From Sipunculus nudus (taxonomy: Eukaryota; Annelida; Sipuncula; Golfingiida; Sipunculidae), in the NCBI GenBank assembly GCA_026874595.1, contig CM049313.1:16613508-16677507 (forward strand): 64,000 nucleotides of DNA. The letters are read 5' to 3'. A program made the translations under genes and the position numbers. This document shows, one piece after another, positions 59,225 to 64,000 of this stretch; positions within the stretch are counted from its first letter, which is position 1, and every line of letters starts with the position of its first letter. The notes below the pieces were generated by a model, which saw only the letters and a list, made by a program, of their open reading frames with translations, did no database searches and was not told the DNA's origin.

Positions 59225-59246
59225 GCGGGAAATACGCAGTTTCGCG
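59225..59246 (+). promoter_or_regulatory. E2F-like sites upstream of PCLAF
   Basis: GCGGGAAA at 59225-59232 is the exact reverse complement of the E2F consensus TTTCCCGC, and TTTCGCG at 59240-59246 is a second, near-consensus site. They lie 70-90 bp before the PCLAF start codon in an otherwise CpG-poor region. Vertebrate PCLAF is a G1/S gene controlled by E2F, so the context agrees; activity here is inference. Confidence 0.55.
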
Positions 59247-59314
59247 GATTTTTATTGTTGACAAGCTGTCAGTTTAAAGGCGTGCAGCATCAGGGGAATT
59301 TTCTGGAAGTAATC

Positions 59315-59348
59315 ATGGTACGAACAAAGGCTGATGGAGGAAGAAAAG
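59315..59348 (+). CDS. PCLAF: Probable PCLAF/PAF15 first coding exon
   Basis: ATG at 59315 opens MVRTKADGGRK, ending one base into a codon at a GTAAAT donor (59349). The first seven residues equal the N-terminus of vertebrate PCLAF (MVRTKADS...), a small intrinsically disordered PCNA-binding protein with a PIP box that is mono-ubiquitinated near its N-terminus during DNA replication. MVRTKA also resembles the histone H3 tail. The call rests on 11 residues plus the E2F-type promoter. The PIP-box exon was not found before the LINE at 61155 and probably lies beyond the window. Confidence 0.55.
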
Positions 59349-60539
59349 GTAAATATCTTGTAAAAGCAACTGTGATTATCTGATTGAATGATAATCTTTG
59401 TAAATATAGATTATTAGATCTATCTGCGCATCCTGCAGTTGGCAGGCAGTGTACCGCTAGAGAGCCTCGGCTCAGGCTCAGAGAGGTTTGGGACCGGTTC
59501 CTTCATCACCACAGTTCATTTGTCATCAAATGCGCCTTTTCCATATTTCTTATTTTTTTTTTGTCTAATAACTGTAATGAAAAGGTAGAACTCACTTGAT
59601 GTTCTTGGATCACCGTTAAACTGGTAGTGTAGCCTGTAGGGCGGATTCTATATTGGGCCATAATTAAGCTTACAATAACCTCAATTTAAAGGTTATTTTT
59701 CCCGCTGTGACCTCACTGATACGAAAAAAAAATTTAATGTGCACCTCATTTTTAGTGATTTTGTGTGCTTTCATAAATTGCGTGGAGGTTACCTTTGAAA
59801 ACAGCCAAACTGCCTCTGCAAAGACTGGAATGCCATCGGCTTCTGTGGCTCAGGGTTTGTTGCGGATCCACAACAGTGATACGATCACAGTTGTGGGAAT
59901 GGCCTGTACAGTTAGGCCTTGTAATAGTGAATTGGTAGACACTGGTAGAAGGCACCAAAAAAACTCTTAAAAACTACTAAATATACACACCAAAATGCAT
60001 CCGTTAATGTCTTTGGTAGTAAATGGGTCTTTCTGGCAACTTTACCACGTTCTGACCTTAATATATTAATGAAATAAAATCCCTAACGATCCTTGTAAGC
60101 CCACGTTGATTTAAACAATATACAGGAATTTGTAATGAGGGGAAGTTGATCGACTGGTACCCGCCACCGACATCTATTATCGCCCGCTTTTTACAGTTCA
60201 AACAGCGATAAGATCAGAGCGGGTTCCCAGTCTAAATCCCGTTGCAAAGGACTGTGGGTCACTTAATGTAATCATGGCGGCTTGTTCTCTATGTAAACAC
60301 ATCAGCTCTTGGCAAAATTATGGATAAGTAGGGCTATTGAGCAATATTTTGGTGCCAATACTTTGCAGATGTTTTATAAAACATCCAAAGACAACAAAAA
60401 GGTAATTATTTTATGTTGACACCGCTTGAAATGTCAATTATACGATTCCAAGGGGGTCTCCTATTTGGAACCTTACAAGGCGTTTTCCTAAGGGTCGTTC
60501 CCAAGACGTTGTTGACGGAGAGGAGCAGAGCCGATCGGA

Positions 60540-60680
60540 ATCACACGTCTTGGGCCGAGACAAGCTCAGGGTTAAAGCACAGGACTCAAAAGTCGGGAGA
60601 TCGTGAATTAAGATGTCAGCAGAGGCAGTGAGATTTTCACCGTCTGGCCTCCACCCAGGGTGAGCGCTCTGCAGGCTTAA
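60540..60680 (+). repeat. Decayed tRNA-derived SINE-like fragment
   Basis: CTCAGGGTTAAAGCACAGGA resembles a tRNA D-arm (A box), and GACTCAAAAGTC resembles a CAA-anticodon (Leu) loop. The following GATCGTGAATTAAGA is a degraded B box. It shares GAGCACAGG/AAGCACAGG with the fragment at 12015. Confidence 0.4.
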
Positions 60681-60968
60681 TGGGAAGGCCTTTCCCAAAG
60701 GCTGTGTCACTCACAAACGAGTGCGCCTTTCTGGGTTCCTCAGTGGTATAGTCCAGCAATGGGAACGATTGCACACTCAGGGCCTGTAGGTGCAGTAGTC
60801 ACCGGGCCTGGTTAACACCAGTAAAAAATGAGGGAAAGCATGTGATACTGCCCTGTCATGTAGTCCAAAACCGGAATGGAATTTCGCAGATGTACATATG
60901 CTTGGTTTAGATAGCATTTAATAAAGGTGGTTAACTCTAACAAAAAAATTGATTTAAAAGAAGACCCA

Positions 60969-61053
60969 GACTGCATTAAGTTTGTACCTCACAAGTATGA
61001 TTAAAAAAATGAATCAGTCGAGAGCCAAAATAATCATTGAAAAAATAGTAATA
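60969..61053 (+). repeat. Dispersed repeat, copy 2
   Basis: Homologous to 21361-21442 in the same orientation, including AGAGCCAAAATAATCATT. It lies about 100 bp from the LINE poly(A) end. Confidence 0.65.
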
Positions 61054-61154
61054 CCTTATAAAGCAAGGGAATGATGTGGGGGCATATGTCACAGAGTAAT
61101 TTTTCCCTGTAAAAAGTGGACACCCTACAATTTTGTGATCCTTAGACCTTAAAC

Positions 61155-64000
61155 TTTTTTTTTTTTTTTTTTTTTTTTTTATTGAAACAACTTATAAACA
61201 GATACAAAAGAACATACAAATAGACATATATGAAAAGATACAAATACATTCACATAGACGGACATAAAGCAAAACATGTATGTTTCTATATCACATATTT
61301 TTAACTCATAGATCTATAATCAGATGTTAGTTACAGTGTTTAATTGAGAATGATACATATATACATATACACATATATATACTCCTGTTCATACATATAC
61401 ACGCATACATACATATACGTGTTGACAAGGGTTCTAAAAAAATAAAACAGGAAAAGAAAATAGATTTATTTTTACTCTTTTTTTGTTTCTAAAAGATAAT
61501 ATGAATATTGTCCCATTTTTAAATATGACTCTTGATTTTATCGCGTTTCCTTGCAATATTCCTTTCTATATTATGAACTTGTTCTACATATATTTTGAAA
61601 CTAATGTTTGTTGGCATTGTCTTGTTGCATTTGCAATTGTATATAAATTTTTTTGTTAACAGAAGTAGCATATCAATCAGGCTATATTTTGTTGTGTTGA
61701 ATATAACAGATTTTATATCAAACATCTCTTCATTTATCCCATTATGTAGAGTTGATACCCAATTTTTTACTTGAAATATTATCTTTTTAGTTTCTCTACA
61801 ATGATAAAAAAGAAGTAACAATGTTTCTTTTTCAGAATTGCAGAAGGTGCAAAGTGTTGTTTCCTTTTTTCCAATGATAAATAAAAATGGGTTCAAAGCA
61901 ATACATCTATGAAGTAGTTTAAACTGGAACATTCTCAGTTCTTCTGATATGGTTATTTTTTTAATATTCTGAAATGCTTCAAATACTATTTCTTGATTAT
62001 CTCCTTGCCTATCTCTGTTCCATTTTTCTACAACTTTTGAAGGTTCTATATATATCTTGAGTATTAATTCTTTATAAATTGTGTTTGTTACTTTTTTCAT
62101 TTTCTTAACTATTTCTAAATTTGAATTATAGACTGTTTTTGTTATTTTATCTGTTGCCAGTTCTTTCTTCCACCTGAATGGGATTGCATCCACTATACTC
62201 ATGTATTGCATTTTCTTGATATATACTTTAGTTTTATCTGTTAATTCTCTGTGGGACAGGAAGACATATTTTTCTCCATTATACTTTGTGATATCTTTTA
62301 TACTTGTTATTCCAGCTATATGCAAAGTTTTATTATAAACTATTTTGTTACCAACTTTTATATGAGAGTTGAAAAATAATATTTCATTTAGAATTTCGTC
62401 ACAAGTATTTACATGTTTAAAGTTATATTTGCCCCAAATGTTGAGTACCTCTCTCCAAAATGGATGACATGTATTGCTAAAATGGCGAAAATCATCAGAT
62501 TTTAAATTACATTGGAATATAAGGGGTCCTAATTTTTTAAACTGAACATTGACTATTTGTCTCCATCCCTCATCTGTTTGTCCCGAGACAAATCTTTTAA
62601 TCCATCCAATTTTTAATGCTTCCATTTTGGATTTAAGATGTATCATATTGAGCCCCCCTTTATCCATTGGAGCAATTAAGGTTGTTCTTTTTATCTTTTC
62701 TTGACCTCCCCAGATAAACTTATACAAGAGTGCTTCAATTTCTTTTAAATAATTTAGCGAAGGATTTGGTAAAACTTGAAATGCGTAAGTTAATTGTGAC
62801 AAGATATGGGCTTTTATAATAGTAATTTTACCTGAGAGAGACATTGTTCTTGTTGCCCATATATTTAAAATGGCTTTGATTTTACTTAATATTTCTTTGT
62901 AATTGATATCTTTCATTTTTCGCCAATCTGGGTGTATATATATACCAAGAATCTTTATGGGTTCTGTGCACCACTTAAGTCCTAAATTTTTCATACTGTC
63001 GCCTATATTTTTAGTGTTTTCTATTACTGGCATAATAACAGTTTTATCTAAATTCACCTTCAGTCCAGATATTTTTTGAAAATTTTGAAATGTTAAAATG
63101 GCTTCTTTTATTGATTCTTGCCCACCTGTGAGGAAGAGAGCAGTATCATCTGCATATTGGATTAATTTATGTTCTTTACCAGCAACATTTATCCCTCTTA
63201 TTTTTGTATTGTTTCGTATTTTAATTGCCAATATTTCTGAAGCTATTATAAATAAGTATGGAGAAAGAGGGCATCCTTGTCTAACACCACGCGTTACTGG
63301 AAAATAGTTTGTTGCCCATCCTCTGTTCATTACACAGCTACTGATGTCTGAATATAATATATTAATCCATTTCTTAAAAGCAGATCCAAAATTAAACATA
63401 TGTAAAGTGTTTTGAATATGGGACCATTCTAAAAAGTCGAAAGCTTTCTCAAAATCTATTGACAAGAGATAACTTTCTATATTATGTGTCTTTGAATAGG
63501 CAAATAAATCTATAATTTTTACTATATTCTCCCCAATGTATCTATTTTTAATAAAACCTGTTTGGTCTGGACTTATTAAAATGTGTAACACTGATTTTAG
63601 TCGATTTGCGAGGGTTTTGGCAATAATTTTATAATCAGTGTTTAACATTGAGAGAGGGCGCCAGTTCTTTAAAACTAGAGTATCTTTATCTTTCTTTGGT
63701 ATTAGGCAAAGGATGCCTTGGCGCATAGTGGTTGGCAAGGTTCCAGTTTCAAAAGAGTATTTTATTGCATTTATATAGTATTCTTTAATATGATCCCAAA
63801 AAACTCTGTAAAATTCAGCAGGGAAGCCATCTGGACCTGGTGTTTTCTCATTCTGAAGCGATTTCAATGTACTAAATAGCTCTGCAGGGTTAATTTCTTT
63901 GTCGCACATTTGTTTATCTTCCTGTGGCAGGATTCTAATGTTATCTAATAAATCATAATTATCTAAAGAGTTTTCCTGGTTAACTGTGGACTCTGTGGTT
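61155..64000 (-). mobile_element. L1/Tx1-like LINE, 3' part, truncated by the window end
   Basis: On the - strand the element runs from beyond 64000 to a poly(A) tail seen as T26 at 61155-61180. Between the ORF2 stop (61519) and the tail is a ~340-bp AT-rich 3'UTR. An intact long frame and a clean tail indicate a recent insertion. The target-site duplication cannot be checked because the 5' end is outside. Confidence 0.9.
61519..63999 (-). CDS. LINE ORF2 protein, C-terminal part with reverse transcriptase
   Basis: The frame is open through the window edge (826 residues visible); the Met at 63909 is internal, since 30 more codons precede it without a stop. Counting from that Met: PGPDGFPAEFY (24-34), NWRPLSMLNTDYKIIAK (82-98), catalytic IDFEKAFD (151-158, Asp152), RGVRQGCPLSPYLF (207-220) and YADD (252-255), i.e. 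all RT catalytic aspartates are present. The C-terminus has CTFCNSEKET...FYHC, the zinc-finger-like CxFC...C of L1/Tx1 ORF2, though the usual His of 'HLF' is Leu here. The style of the NWRPLSMLN block and CxFC tail place it in L1/Tx1. The apurinic endonuclease domain would be upstream, outside the window. No internal stop or frameshift, so this part is potentially functional. Confidence 0.93.
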   Translation of the reverse strand, partial: TTESTVNQENSLDNYDLLDNIRILPQEDKQMCDKEINPAELFSTLKSLQNEKTPGPDGFPAEFYRVFWDHIKEYYINAIKYSFETGTLPTTMRQGILCLIPKKDKDTLVLKNWRPLSMLNTDYKIIAKTLANRLKSVLHILISPDQTGFIKNRYIGENIVKIIDLFAYSKTHNIESYLLSIDFEKAFDFLEWSHIQNTLHMFNFGSAFKKWINILYSDISSCVMNRGWATNYFPVTRGVRQGCPLSPYLFIIASEILAIKIRNNTKIRGINVAGKEHKLIQYADDTALFLTGGQESIKEAILTFQNFQKISGLKVNLDKTVIMPVIENTKNIGDSMKNLGLKWCTEPIKILGIYIHPDWRKMKDINYKEILSKIKAILNIWATRTMSLSGKITIIKAHILSQLTYAFQVLPNPSLNYLKEIEALLYKFIWGGQEKIKRTTLIAPMDKGGLNMIHLKSKMEALKIGWIKRFVSGQTDEGWRQIVNVQFKKLGPLIFQCNLKSDDFRHFSNTCHPFWREVLNIWGKYNFKHVNTCDEILNEILFFNSHIKVGNKIVYNKTLHIAGITSIKDITKYNGEKYVFLSHRELTDKTKVYIKKMQYMSIVDAIPFRWKKELATDKITKTVYNSNLEIVKKMKKVTNTIYKELILKIYIEPSKVVEKWNRDRQGDNQEIVFEAFQNIKKITISEELRMFQFKLLHRCIALNPFLFIIGKKETTLCTFCNSEKETLLLLFYHCRETKKIIFQVKNWVSTLHNGINEEMFDIKSVIFNTTKYSLIDMLLLLTKKFIYNCKCNKTMPTNISFKIYVEQVHNIERNIARKRDKIKSHI

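Larger units (their letters stand above)
59349..61154. other. Putative PCLAF intron 1 and unassigned DNA
   Basis: No further PCLAF exon was recognised. It holds a SINE-like fragment (about 60540-60680) and a dispersed repeat (60969-61053). 60190-60410 is less AT-rich, with ATGGCGGC at 60274 and a possible donor AAAAG|GTAATT at 60402; I cannot assign it to a gene. Confidence 0.45.

Noticed and set aside
59384-59599. Second exon of PCLAF (frame with VGRQCTAREPRLRLRE after a tgcag acceptor)
   Set aside because: Phase and acceptor fit, but the residues do not match PCLAF convincingly and there is no PIP box; not called.

Overview
The window is eukaryotic: AT-rich, intron-rich and dense in transposons. 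I read it as a marine mollusc, most likely a bivalve. The basis is the non-autonomous Helitron-like elements with tandem-repeat cores, the kind described from bivalves as 'pearl' elements, together with deeply conserved animal genes. The species call is inference. No bacterial feature, CRISPR array or rRNA is visible.

Three host genes can be supported. (1) SNX27 (sorting nexin 27), + strand. Ten exons between 16975 and 37363 run from inside the PX domain through the FERM-like module to a stop codon; the N-terminus and PDZ domain lie upstream of the window. A second possible terminal exon sits at 42918. (2) TTI2 (TELO2-interacting protein 2), - strand, 53467-54939, one uninterrupted 490-residue frame, convergent with SNX27. 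(3) A probable first coding exon of PCLAF/PAF15, + strand, 59315-59348, preceded by an E2F-like site and head-to-head with TTI2.

Layout. 1-16974 is an upstream intron or flank with MITEs, a tRNA-like SINE, one reverse-oriented Helitron-like element and simple repeats. 16975-37363 is SNX27, whose introns hold most of the mobile DNA. A ~68-bp minisatellite grew out of one exon boundary, a TIR element begins 18 bp after that exon's donor, and there are a hAT MITE with a perfect TSD, two families of Helitron-like elements and a broken third repeat. 38357-42425 is a family A Helitron-like element containing a complete family B element. 42918-53466 holds the possible alternative SNX27 end and intergenic DNA with microsatellites and MITEs. 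53467-54939 is TTI2. 55170-59200 is simple repeats and a decayed LINE. 59225-59348 is the PCLAF promoter and exon 1. 61155-64000 is the 3' part of an L1/Tx1-like LINE on the - strand that runs off the window end.

The most unusual structure is the SNX27 array at 18240-19525. Each ~68-bp unit repeats the 3' splice site of the exon at 19526 plus that exon's first 21 bases. This gives about 18 near-identical decoy acceptors, and each leads to an in-frame stop. The other notable structure is the family A Helitron core, in which every monomer carries nuclear-receptor half-sites (a perfect DR1 plus an ERR/NR5A-type site) dozens of times across two SNX27 introns.
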